Positions 1-5,856 of a DNA stretch of 11,267 nt are shown piece by piece. Every line of letters starts with the position of its first letter. The first letter of the stretch is position 1. Source of the DNA: WHSW01 sp036794585 (GTDB lineage Bacteria; Actinomycetota; Thermoleophilia; Solirubrobacterales; 70-9). The DNA is taken from positions 1 to 11,267 of the forward strand of contig DAIRGH010000094.1 of assembly GCA_036794585.1 (NCBI GenBank), given 5' to 3'. The notes beneath the pieces were generated by a model that worked only from the letters and a program-made list of their open reading frames with translations, made no database searches and had not been told where the DNA came from. The position numbers and the translations under genes were made by a program.

Positions 1-1049
1 GCCTTGCCCTGCTCGCCCGCCGCAGGCGGTGGCGCCTGCCGGCGCTGGCCGGGGGCGCGGTGATCGCCGCGGTCGCCGTCTGGTCGGCCTTTCTCGCCTT
101 TCAGGGAGGCTGGTTTGCGCCGCACTCCCAGTACTCCGAGCTCGACGAGATCGGCGAGCGCTTCGCCGGCCGGGGGCCGGCGCTCGACATCGACGCGTCG
201 TTCTACGGCGCCCGCCACTTCCTCGCCGAGCTCGACCCGGAGTCGACCACCGATCTGCGGTCGCGCACGATCGTCCTCGGCGACGGCTCGCTGCTGACCT
301 CGAGGTCGGGCCTGATCGACATCGACGATGTCCGCCGCGACCAGCTGGCCCCGTACAACCTGCTCGTGCTGCCGCGCTCACCCCAGACCAGCCGGCCGAC
401 CGGCGCGTTCGAGCTCGCCCACCTCGGCGAGCACTACGAGGTCTGGCAGCGCACCTCCGAGCCGCCGTTTCCCGCCGCCACCCTGGCGCTGGGGCGCCAG
501 GCCGACGCCGGCGCGACCGCCGACTGCGATCGCGTCGGCGAGCTGGCTCGGGCCGCAGGGCCCGGGGGAACGCTCGTCGCCGCCCGGGTCTCCAACCCGG
601 TCACGGTCCCGCTCTCAAGCGGTGAGTTGCCGGGATCGTGGACCGAGCGCACTCCCGCGGCGCTGAACGCCGACGGCTCAGGGACGATGACCGTGAGCGT
701 CGAGACTGCGGCGGAGTCCTACGACGTCCTGCTCGGCGGCGAGATCCATGGACGAGCGGTGGTGCGGATCGACGGCGAGGAGGCCGGCTCGGCGCGCGAC
801 GACCTCTATCCCACCGGGGACTACGGGCGGATCGCGACCGTCGAGCTCGAGGCGGGCTCCCATGAGGTCGAGCTCGCCTACGAAGGGGCGAGCGTGCATC
901 CCGGCAGCGCCGAGCCGGCAAGGCCGCTCGGCCCACTGGTGCTGGCTCCGGTGGTCGAGGGCGATCAGGGAGCGCTCACGCTCGATCCGGCCGACGCGGG
1001 TCGCCTCTGCGACCGGCGCTGGGACTGGATCGAGGCGTACGCACGCTGA
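1..1049 (+). CDS. Membrane protein, probable glycosyltransferase-like, C-terminal part (5' end outside window)
   Basis: The frame is open to the left edge (first full codon at 3) and ends with TGA at 1047-1049, giving 348 visible residues; a GTG at 60 is an internal codon or a weak start. The first visible stretch is arginine-rich and then a hydrophobic helix (about nt 36-110), read as the last membrane segment. The rest is soluble and probably extracytoplasmic. An early part contains YSELDEIGERFAGRGPAL and YGARHFL, then YEVWQR. A later part (about nt 690-900) has alternating strands typical of a small beta-sandwich (YDVLLGGEIHGRAVVRIDG, GSHEVELAYEG). From memory this soluble-tail pattern occurs at the end of large polytopic actinobacterial membrane proteins of glycosyltransferase type, so the call is family resemblance only. 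The catalytic part would lie upstream and cannot be seen. It converges with the prepilin gene. Confidence 0.7.
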   Translation, partial: LALLARRRRWRLPALAGGAVIAAVAVWSAFLAFQGGWFAPHSQYSELDEIGERFAGRGPALDIDASFYGARHFLAELDPESTTDLRSRTIVLGDGSLLTSRSGLIDIDDVRRDQLAPYNLLVLPRSPQTSRPTGAFELAHLGEHYEVWQRTSEPPFPAATLALGRQADAGATADCDRVGELARAAGPGGTLVAARVSNPVTVPLSSGELPGSWTERTPAALNADGSGTMTVSVETAAESYDVLLGGEIHGRAVVRIDGEEAGSARDDLYPTGDYGRIATVELEAGSHEVELAYEGASVHPGSAEPARPLGPLVLAPVVEGDQGALTLDPADAGRLCDRRWDWIEAYAR

Positions 1050-1078
1050 GCGCGCGGCCCCCCAGAGCCGCGCGCTCA
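1047..1078. terminator. Perfect 12-bp stem-loop between convergent genes
   Basis: TGAGCGCGCGGC (1047-1058) and GCCGCGCGCTCA (1067-1078) are exact reverse complements around the 8-nt loop CCCCCAGA. The left arm begins with the stop codon of the membrane-protein gene. A second, weaker stem follows at 1088-1114 (GCGGT/ACCGC outside, GGGG/CCCC inside) with the prepilin TAA in its loop. Neither has a U-tract. The position between two converging genes fits a bidirectional, tail-less terminator of the kind proposed for actinobacteria. The structure is seen; its function is inferred. Confidence 0.65.
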
Positions 1079-1097
1079 GCCATTTACGCGGTTGGGG

Positions 1098-1544
1098 TTA
1101 GCCCCAGCTACCGCTTGACGGGCAGCCGCCGTTGCCGGTCGGGCCGCACGGATACGTCAACGATCCGTCGGTTGCGCGGACGATCGAAAACGTATTGGTC
1201 GAGGCCGAGGCCACGGTCAGCGTGTAGCTGTTCGCGGCCACGGTCAGCACGGTGATCGCGTTGGAGCCGCTCGAGGCGCTCGAAAGCGTCGGCTCGATCG
1301 TCTTCAGGTTGGCGCGGGTCGCCCCAGCGTAAGAACCGTTGTTGTCGGTCGCGTACGTCTCGAGCGCGGTCTGCGCCGTCTTCACCGTGGACTTCGCCTC
1401 GGCGTCCTGTGCCTTGGTGCGCTGGTTGAAGAACGCGGGGATCGCGATCGCGGCCAGCAGACCAAGGATGAGCATCACGACCAGGAGCTCGACGAGGGTG
1501 AAACCCGACTCGCTCTGGGCCCTGACGCGGAGTCTGTTGATCAT
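1098..1544 (-). CDS. pilA: Type IV prepilin (PilA-like major or minor pilin)
   Basis: This 148-residue protein is the pilus subunit exported, processed and polymerised by the PilB/PilC machine. It has a textbook class III signal: a 14-residue basic leader ending in Gly14, then Phe15 as mature residue +1 (motif G|FTLVELLVVMLILGLLAA) and Glu at mature +5. The hydrophobic alpha1-N continues through AIAIPAFFNQ, followed by an amphipathic helix (TKAQDAEAKSTVKTAQTALETYA). The C-terminal domain is rich in Ser/Thr/Asn and ends with Cys133 and Cys141, a likely disulfide (D-region) loop. ATG at 1544-1542 is preceded by GGGAGG with a 6-nt spacer, a strong ribosome site. It is monocistronic, separate from pilB, pilT and pilC by more than 3 kb. 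Whether it is the major or a minor pilin cannot be decided from sequence; other pilin genes may exist elsewhere. Confidence 0.95.
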   Translation of the reverse strand: MINRLRVRAQSESGFTLVELLVVMLILGLLAAIAIPAFFNQRTKAQDAEAKSTVKTAQTALETYATDNNGSYAGATRANLKTIEPTLSSASSGSNAITVLTVAANSYTLTVASASTNTFSIVRATDGSLTYPCGPTGNGGCPSSGSWG

Positions 1545-1548
1545 TTGT

Positions 1549-1564
1549 TACCTCCCTGGAGGTA
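1549..1564 (-). promoter_or_regulatory. Shine-Dalgarno-covering hairpin of the prepilin mRNA
   Basis: In the mRNA, UACCUC (1564-1559) can pair with GAGGUA (1554-1549) across the loop CAGG. The right arm holds most of the GGGAGG Shine-Dalgarno (1556-1551), which sits 6 nt before the AUG. Folding would hide the ribosome site, so translation could depend on ribosome load, temperature or a bound factor. The 6-bp pairing is exact; the regulatory role is inferred. Confidence 0.4.
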
Positions 1565-1587
1565 CCGGACTTACTTGCGCCAGAGCT

Positions 1588-1625
1588 CCGATTCGAAACG
1601 CACGCGGACGGTCCGCGCGAATCGG
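1588..1625 (-). promoter_or_regulatory. Nested stem-loop in the prepilin 5' leader
   Basis: An outer 8-bp stem, CCGATTCG (1588-1595) with CGAATCGG (1618-1625), encloses an inner stem CGCGGA (1603-1608) with TCCGCG (1612-1617) and a 3-nt loop. The 3' arms of the two stems are contiguous on the plus strand (1617/1618), leaving one 7-nt bulge (1596-1602). All 14 pairs are perfect. It lies 44 nt upstream of the prepilin start codon, outside any credible gene. I do not recognise it as a known riboswitch. It could be a leader RNA element, an mRNA-stabilising structure or an operator for a DNA-binding dimer. Confidence 0.5.
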
Positions 1626-1645
1626 TAACTGGCCTTTCTCGGGCC

Positions 1646-1674
1646 CTATCGACGCCATCTCCCAGGTACTTGAA
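1646..1674 (-). promoter_or_regulatory. Candidate sigma-28/WhiG-type promoter for the prepilin gene
   Basis: Read on the minus strand, TCAAG (1673-1669), a 15-nt spacer, then GTCGATAG (1653-1646). This resembles the FliA/WhiG consensus TAAA-N15/16-GCCGATAA, differing at one position in the -35 core and two in the -10. Transcription would begin near 1640 and give a leader of about 95 nt that includes the nested stem-loop and the SD hairpin. An alternative housekeeping-type candidate upstream is TAGGTT (on the minus strand near 1683-1688) with a weak -35. Motif match by eye only. Confidence 0.3.
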
Positions 1675-1752
1675 CCCCTGCAACCTAGGGTCCAGCCCCC
1701 AGATGTCCCTCAGGCACGGAGGCGTGCCGGGCCGGACGAATGTTTGGGCCAA

Positions 1753-1768
1753 TACCCTGCTTTGAATG
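1753..1768 (+). promoter_or_regulatory. Candidate -10 element for a leaderless transcript
   Basis: TACCCT (1753-1758, matching TANNNT) lies 7 nt before the ATG at 1766, and there is no Shine-Dalgarno sequence. The spacing would place the transcription start at or next to the A of ATG. No convincing -35 is visible. A small inverted repeat GGCACG/CGTGCC (1713-1718/1723-1728) lies about 25 bp upstream of the -10 and could be an operator. Confidence 0.3.
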
Positions 1769-2275
1769 GCCGCTCGGCGTCTGATCGTCGCGATGATCGT
1801 GCTGCTCGTGCTCTCCAGCGTCGCGGCTGCGCTCGTGCCGCTGGACAGCCGTACTGAGGACTCCTCGACCGAGACCGAGACGACGGTCGACCGACCCGGC
1901 CCAAGCGGTGAGCTTCACACGGAGACCCTGCGCGTCGGACCTGCGCAGCCCCAGCGAATTGAGATCAGGCTCGGCGATCAGCTCGCGCTGAAGGTGACCT
2001 CGCCGGTATCCGAACAGGTGGAGATCCCGGCAATGGGCGAGATCGCCGACGTCGATCCGAACGCACCCGCGCGCTTCGACCTCCTGCCGTTCGAGGCCGG
2101 CCGCTACGCGATTCGCCTGGTCGACAGGCAGCGGAAGGTGGGCGTGATCGTCGTCGAGCCTCGCCGCCGCGAGCGCCAACGCGGCTCGGGCCCCGATCAG
2201 CCGGGCGGAAGCTCGACCGACTCGCCCGGCTCGAGCACCACGGCCTTCACCGCCGGGGCGCGCTGGCTGAGCTGA
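1766..2275 (+). CDS. Membrane-anchored cupredoxin-like hypothetical protein
   Basis: This 169-residue protein has an N-terminal signal or anchor (basic MAARR, then a hydrophobic run at about 6-25), a Ser/Thr/Glu-rich linker (27-48) and a beta-rich domain at about 52-132. The strand pattern (RIEIRLGDQLALKVTS, FDLLPFEAGRYAIRLVD, GVIVVEP) resembles cupredoxin-like folds. It has no cysteine and only one histidine (His51), so it cannot form a type 1 copper site; a structural or binding role is more likely. The C-terminal 35 or so residues are low-complexity Gly/Ser/Pro. The gene is divergent from the prepilin and its last 79 nt overlap, antiparallel, the end of the MBL-fold gene. Coding bias in the first 130 codons and the signal sequence support a real gene; the tail is less certain. 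ATG at 1766 has no Shine-Dalgarno and may be leaderless. Confidence 0.65.
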   Translation: MAARRLIVAMIVLLVLSSVAAALVPLDSRTEDSSTETETTVDRPGPSGELHTETLRVGPAQPQRIEIRLGDQLALKVTSPVSEQVEIPAMGEIADVDPNAPARFDLLPFEAGRYAIRLVDRQRKVGVIVVEPRRRERQRGSGPDQPGGSSTDSPGSSTTAFTAGARWLS

Positions 2276-2964
2276 GCGGCGAAGCGCCGTCCTGGGCGCT
2301 CGAGCACGTCGGCCCGCCGGTGACCGAGGCCAACACGCAGGAACGTGCCCCAGTGGACCGGGATCGCGATTCGCGGACGCAGCATCGCCGCCGCCTCGGC
2401 AGCGCGCTGGAAGTCCATGTGCCCGGCGCCGATGTCCGGGCCCCAGCCGGCGATCGGCAGCAGGGCGACGTCGAGGTCGCCCGACAGCGACGCCATTCCC
2501 GGGAAGACGTCGGTGTCGCCGGCGAAGTAGACGCGGCGCCCATGCCCAGCGATCACATAGCCTGCGGCCTCGACGCGGGGCCCGAACTTGTAGCGGCGCG
2601 CGTTGTGGACCGCGGGCGTGGCCGTGACCTCCAGCTCGCCGACGGCCGCGCGCTCGCCCGGCCGCAGCTCGGTGACGCGCTCGAAGCGCCGCAGCCGGAA
2701 TGCCCGCTTCGCGCCAGCGGGCACGAACACCTGGACGTCGCGGCCGAGCCGGCGCAGCGACGGGAAGTCGAGATGGTCGTGATGAAGGTGGGAGATGAGC
2801 ACCGCGTCGATGCCGACCGCGAGGTGCGGAGCCGGATCGGGCGCCTGGCGACGGATGAAGCCGAGCACGTGCGATCGGAGGACGGGGTCGGTGAGCACCC
2901 GGACGCCCCCGAGCTCGATCAGCACGGTCGCGTGCCCGACGTAGGTGATCCGGTCCGCGCTCAC
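2197..2964 (-). CDS. MBL-fold metal-dependent hydrolase (UlaG/NAPE-PLD-like, Lactamase_B_2 type)
   Basis: A complete 255-residue cytoplasmic metallohydrolase. Metal ligands are visible: His59-x-His61-x-Asp63-His64 (SHLHHDH), His120 (ATPAVHN), Asp150 (YFAGDTD) and His204 (IPVHWGTF). The opening, ITYVGHATVLIE followed by VLTDPVL, is typical of the UlaG-like/NAPE-PLD-like branch rather than of beta-lactamases or RNase J. Substrates in that branch range from sugar lactones to phospholipids, so the exact reaction is not predicted. Start choice: the GTG at 2964-2962 overlaps the stop codon of the upstream membrane-protein gene by GTGA, which indicates translational coupling. The frame stays open much further upstream but that part is a shadow of the neighbour. 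The 3' end overlaps the plus-strand cupredoxin-like gene. Confidence 0.9.
   Translation of the reverse strand: MSADRITYVGHATVLIELGGVRVLTDPVLRSHVLGFIRRQAPDPAPHLAVGIDAVLISHLHHDHLDFPSLRRLGRDVQVFVPAGAKRAFRLRRFERVTELRPGERAAVGELEVTATPAVHNARRYKFGPRVEAAGYVIAGHGRRVYFAGDTDVFPGMASLSGDLDVALLPIAGWGPDIGAGHMDFQRAAEAAAMLRPRIAIPVHWGTFLRVGLGHRRADVLERPGRRFAAQLSQRAPAVKAVVLEPGESVELPPG
2200..2230. terminator. 8-bp inverted repeat at the overlapping convergent gene ends
   Basis: GCCGGGCG (2200-2207) and CGCCCGGC (2223-2230) form an exact 8-bp stem with a 15-nt loop directly before the MBL gene stop codon (2199-2197). There is no U-tract. It may end transcription coming from the right, but it also lies inside the coding sequence of the plus-strand gene, so the role is uncertain. 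Confidence 0.35.
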
Positions 2965-4079
2965 CTCGCTGACGCCTCGGCGCCGCCGTAGCGACGGCGG
3001 TGAAGGAAGAACCCGACCAGTCCGGCCGGCAGCTGCAGCCAGTAGGAGAACAGGCGGTATGCGAACGTGGCGAGCACCGCCTTGCCCGGGCCGACGCCCG
3101 CCAGGGCCAGCATCGCCGTCAATCCCGCCTCGACGAAACCGAGCCCGCCGGGCGTGACCGGGACCTGGACGAGCACCTGTGCGGCACAGAATGCAAGCAG
3201 GACCAGCGCGGGTGCGGGGGTCGAGCCGACCGCCGCGAGCGCCGCCAGCAGGGTCGCGTAGTCGAACGCCCAGCGCCCGACCGTCGCTAGCACCGCCTGG
3301 CGCCAGCTCGGTCCCAGGGTCGCCAGCAGCTTGTCGCGCTCGCCCCGCAGCCTGGCGGGCAGGTCGCGCACGGGGGCGCTCCGGCGGCGGAGGCGGTTTC
3401 GCACCGACTGTATGCCACGGCCGATGCGCTCGATCGGCCGGTCGAAAGCGAGCACCGCGATCCCGCCGGCTAGCAGCACGACGAAGACCACGGCGCCGAG
3501 CACGGTCGCCTCGACCAGGGTGCGGTCGACCGTCCCACGCAGCAGCGCCGGCAGCACGAGCACCGGCAACGCGAGCACGACCGCGAACGTGAGCAGGTTG
3601 ACCGCGGTGATCCCCGCGACCGTGCGCCCGCGCTCGTGCCCGGCCTCGACCAGCATCCGGTACTGAAGCGCGGCCCCCACCGCGCCACCGGCCGGCGCGA
3701 TCTTCGACAGCGCGTTGCCGGCGAGCTGGGACTCGACCACGTCGGGCCAGCGCGCGCGGTGAAGCGCCATTCGCTGCAGCAGCCAGAGGCACGCCAGGCT
3801 GCCGATCTGAAGCAGCGCCATCACCGGAAACCAGATGAGGTCGATCCGCTCGAGCTCGCGCCAGGACCCGAGCACGTCGAGCAGGCTGGGCGCGACCAGG
3901 TACAGGGAGATCCCCGTCACCGCGAGCCAGAACGCCGTCCGCCGCAGGCTTGGGCCCGAGCGCTGCGCCTCGGCCTCCCCGCGCTCGATCTCGCGCTCGG
4001 CGTCGAGGCGCTCCTCGATCGCCAACTCCATCCGATCGGCGAGCGCTCCCCGCCACCGTTCGCGCTCGCTTCCCTCCAC
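2961..4079 (-). CDS. UPF0104 / LPG-synthase-TM family integral membrane protein
   Basis: This 372-residue polytopic protein has a charged cytoplasmic N-terminus (1-46), then about seven to eight hydrophobic segments (about 48-70, 81-103, 153-179, 189-212, 261-285, 289-305, 321-340, 343-360). Family landmarks are GNALSKIAPAGGAVGAALQY (121-140), VPVTPGGLGFVEAGL (306-320) and the closing YRLFSYWLQLPAG. This is the membrane part of the MprF/AglD superfamily (PF03706-type) without the lysyl-transferase domain, so it is not expected to make lysyl-PG; such stand-alone proteins are thought to move or bind lipids or lipid-linked sugars. GTG at 4079 has no Shine-Dalgarno, but TATCCT lies 6 nt upstream and fits a leaderless start; ATG at 4031 is the alternative. 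It is translationally coupled to the MBL hydrolase. Confidence 0.85.
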   Translation of the reverse strand: MEGSERERWRGALADRMELAIEERLDAEREIERGEAEAQRSGPSLRRTAFWLAVTGISLYLVAPSLLDVLGSWRELERIDLIWFPVMALLQIGSLACLWLLQRMALHRARWPDVVESQLAGNALSKIAPAGGAVGAALQYRMLVEAGHERGRTVAGITAVNLLTFAVVLALPVLVLPALLRGTVDRTLVEATVLGAVVFVVLLAGGIAVLAFDRPIERIGRGIQSVRNRLRRRSAPVRDLPARLRGERDKLLATLGPSWRQAVLATVGRWAFDYATLLAALAAVGSTPAPALVLLAFCAAQVLVQVPVTPGGLGFVEAGLTAMLALAGVGPGKAVLATFAYRLFSYWLQLPAGLVGFFLHRRRYGGAEASAR

Positions 4080-4091
4080 GCGTCAAGGATA
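4077..4091 (-). promoter_or_regulatory. Candidate -10 element for a leaderless transcript of the UPF0104-type gene
   Basis: On the minus strand TATCCT (4091-4086) lies 6 nt before the GTG at 4079, with CTGAGC about 18 nt further upstream as a weak -35. The 32-bp gap to the preceding gene has no Shine-Dalgarno. This supports a second transcription start inside the cluster and the GTG as the true start. Confidence 0.3.
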
Positions 4092-4111
4092 TGGACGAAC
4101 GATTGCCCCGC

Positions 4112-4543
4112 TCAGCGCACGAGATCGAAGTGGAACCTGTCCTCTCTGCTCCCCGGCTCGGGCTGGATCACCATCTTGCCGGCGACTCCGGCGAAGTCGC
4201 CCGTGCCGTAGGCGACGTGGAAGGTGGTATCGCCGTGGCCCTCGTTGCCCCTGATCGCCAGGTCCCCGCGGCCGCCGACCTCGCCGTTGAAGTGGAAGCG
4301 CACGCGGCACCTGACCTTCCGGCCCACGTCATTACACCGAGCGCGCCCGCCGCCGACCCTGTCGCTGTGGTCGAGCTCGTCGACCAGCCTGAGCTTGAAG
4401 TGGAACGCCCCGTGTCTCTCCTCGCCGGACACGAACCTCGAGATGACGGTGAAGTGGCGATCGAAAGGCGCCCCGGAGGTCGTCGTCGCGATTGCCATAG
4501 CGGCGATCATCGCGACGAGTGCAGCAAGCCCGATTCTGCGCAC
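4112..4543 (-). CDS. Secreted allene oxide cyclase/dirigent-like barrel protein (hypothetical)
   Basis: About 143 residues. The N-terminus is a Sec signal: VRR, a hydrophobic core through about residue 20 (IGLAALVAMIAAMAIA), and probable cleavage near TTSGA|PF. The mature part is all-beta in character, with FHF occurring three times (FHFKLRL, FHFNGEV, FHFDLVR), a Cys pair (RCNDVGRKVRC) likely to form a disulfide, and YGTGDFAGVAGK, which resembles the GTG-x-F/Y-x-G-x-x-G loop of the allene oxide cyclase/dirigent barrel family. In plants these folds act in oxylipin and lignan chemistry; bacterial members are mostly uncharacterised, so no reaction is claimed. The frame has a TTG at 4579, but GTG at 4543 gives a normal signal peptide and fits a leaderless promoter. 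It follows pilC by 65 nt and precedes the UPF0104-type gene by 32 nt. Confidence 0.7.
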   Translation of the reverse strand: MRRIGLAALVAMIAAMAIATTTSGAPFDRHFTVISRFVSGEERHGAFHFKLRLVDELDHSDRVGGGRARCNDVGRKVRCRVRFHFNGEVGGRGDLAIRGNEGHGDTTFHVAYGTGDFAGVAGKMVIQPEPGSREDRFHFDLVR

Positions 4544-4608
4544 GAACCAGATTTGATCACCGCGCGCGAGTGAAAGCAACCCTGCGCTGAGCGGAGGGAC
4601 TGGTGCGG

Positions 4609-5844
4609 CTAGCGGATGCTGTCGTAGAGCTTGAAGATCGGCAGGTACATCGCGATCACGATGAACCCGACGACGCCGCCGACGAACATGATCATGATCG
4701 GCTCGATCAACGAGGTGAGCGCCTTGACCTTGGCGTCGACCTCAGCGTCGTAGAAGTCGGCGATCTTCTCGAGCATCGTGTCGAGCTGACCGGAGTCCTC
4801 GCCGACCGAGACCATCTGGGAGACCATCGGCGGGAAGATCCCGGCCTCGGCGAGCGGGCGCGAGAGCGAGCCGCCGCGCTTGACGGAGTCATAGACGTCG
4901 ACCATCGCCTTCTCGACGACCGCGTTGCCGGCGGTCACCCCGGAGATCTGGATCGCCTGCAGGATCGGCACGCCCGAGGAGACGGTGCCGGCGAAGGTCC
5001 GCGACCACCGTGCCAGGGCGACCTTCTGCACGATGTCGCCGATGTGCATCGGGAAGCGCAGCTTCATGCGGTCCCACGTCATCCGGCCCTTCTCCGTCTT
5101 CTTCCAGCGCAGGAAGAGGTAGATCGAGATCAGGGTCCCCGGCAGCAGGATGTACCACTTGCCGGTGATCAGGTCGGAGGCGCCGACGACGATCTTGGTC
5201 ATCAACGGAAGCTCGGTGTCCGCGCCGGGGGTGCTCCCGGAGATGTCCTCGAAGATGCCGATGAAGACGGGCACGATGAAGGCGACGACCACGACCATCA
5301 CGACGATCGCGAGCCCGAAGATGACCGCCGGGTACATCAGCGCCGACTTGACCTGACGGCGCAGGGCGTCGAGCTTCTCGAGCTGGATCGCGACCCGATC
5401 GAGGGCCTCCTCGAGCCGGCCGGCGCCCTCCCCCGCTCCGACCATCGAGCGGTAGAGCGGATCGAAGACTCCGGGCTGGGAGTCCATCGCCGCCGAGACC
5501 GAGCTGCCGGCCTCGACGTCCTGGCGCACCCCGGCGATCGCCGCCTTGAGCATCTCGTCCTCGGTCTGCTCCTCGAGCGTGTAGAGCGAGCGCAGCATCG
5601 GCATCCCCGAGGAGATCAGGGTCGCGAACTGGCGCGAGAAGACCGACAGGCTCCTCATGTCGACGCTCTTGAAGCGCTGGAAGACGGATTCGAGCTTCAG
5701 TGCCTCGCGCTTCTCTGCGACGTCGAGGACGATCAGCCCTCGCTGGCGAAGTTGCTCGGCGACCTGGGCCTTGGAGCCGGCCTCGAGCTCGCCGCGGGCG
5801 GGAACGCCGGCGACGTCAACCGCGCGAAAGGCGAACGTGCCCAC
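4609..5844 (-). CDS. pilC: Type IV pilus inner-membrane platform protein PilC (T2SS F family)
   Basis: A complete 411-residue protein. PilC sits in the cytoplasmic membrane and couples the PilB and PilT ATPases to pilin insertion or removal. Two T2SSF repeats are visible: about 68-191 (FSRQFATLISSGMPMLRSL ... GEGAGRLEEAL) and about 271-395 (WSRTFAGTVSSGVPILQAI ... GEDSGQLDTML). Each has the family E-x-(S/A)-G-x-L signature. Membrane helices lie at about 170-197, 228-246 and 379-402. The N-terminal 1-60 is the usual PilC leader region. GTG at 5844 has GAGGGGG and TGAGG just upstream and begins 12 nt after the pilT stop codon, so pilT and pilC are one transcription unit. Length and architecture are normal. 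Confidence 0.95.
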   Translation of the reverse strand: MGTFAFRAVDVAGVPARGELEAGSKAQVAEQLRQRGLIVLDVAEKREALKLESVFQRFKSVDMRSLSVFSRQFATLISSGMPMLRSLYTLEEQTEDEMLKAAIAGVRQDVEAGSSVSAAMDSQPGVFDPLYRSMVGAGEGAGRLEEALDRVAIQLEKLDALRRQVKSALMYPAVIFGLAIVVMVVVVAFIVPVFIGIFEDISGSTPGADTELPLMTKIVVGASDLITGKWYILLPGTLISIYLFLRWKKTEKGRMTWDRMKLRFPMHIGDIVQKVALARWSRTFAGTVSSGVPILQAIQISGVTAGNAVVEKAMVDVYDSVKRGGSLSRPLAEAGIFPPMVSQMVSVGEDSGQLDTMLEKIADFYDAEVDAKVKALTSLIEPIMIMFVGGVVGFIVIAMYLPIFKLYDSIR

Positions 5845-5856
5845 GCCTCAGCCCCC

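Noticed and set aside
1545..1765. Cyclic di-GMP riboswitch in the prepilin leader
   Set aside because: The region is structured and riboswitches of this type do control pilus genes, but I could not find the conserved core sequence of either class.
2965..4086. N-terminal extension of the MBL-fold frame up to 4086
   Set aside because: It is Arg/Gly/Ala-rich shadow sequence over the UPF0104-type gene; the GTG at 2964 gives the family N-terminus and a GTGA overlap.
4561..4570. Alternating CG run near the start of the barrel-protein gene
   Set aside because: Ten bases of CG-rich sequence in a GC-rich genome are not remarkable.
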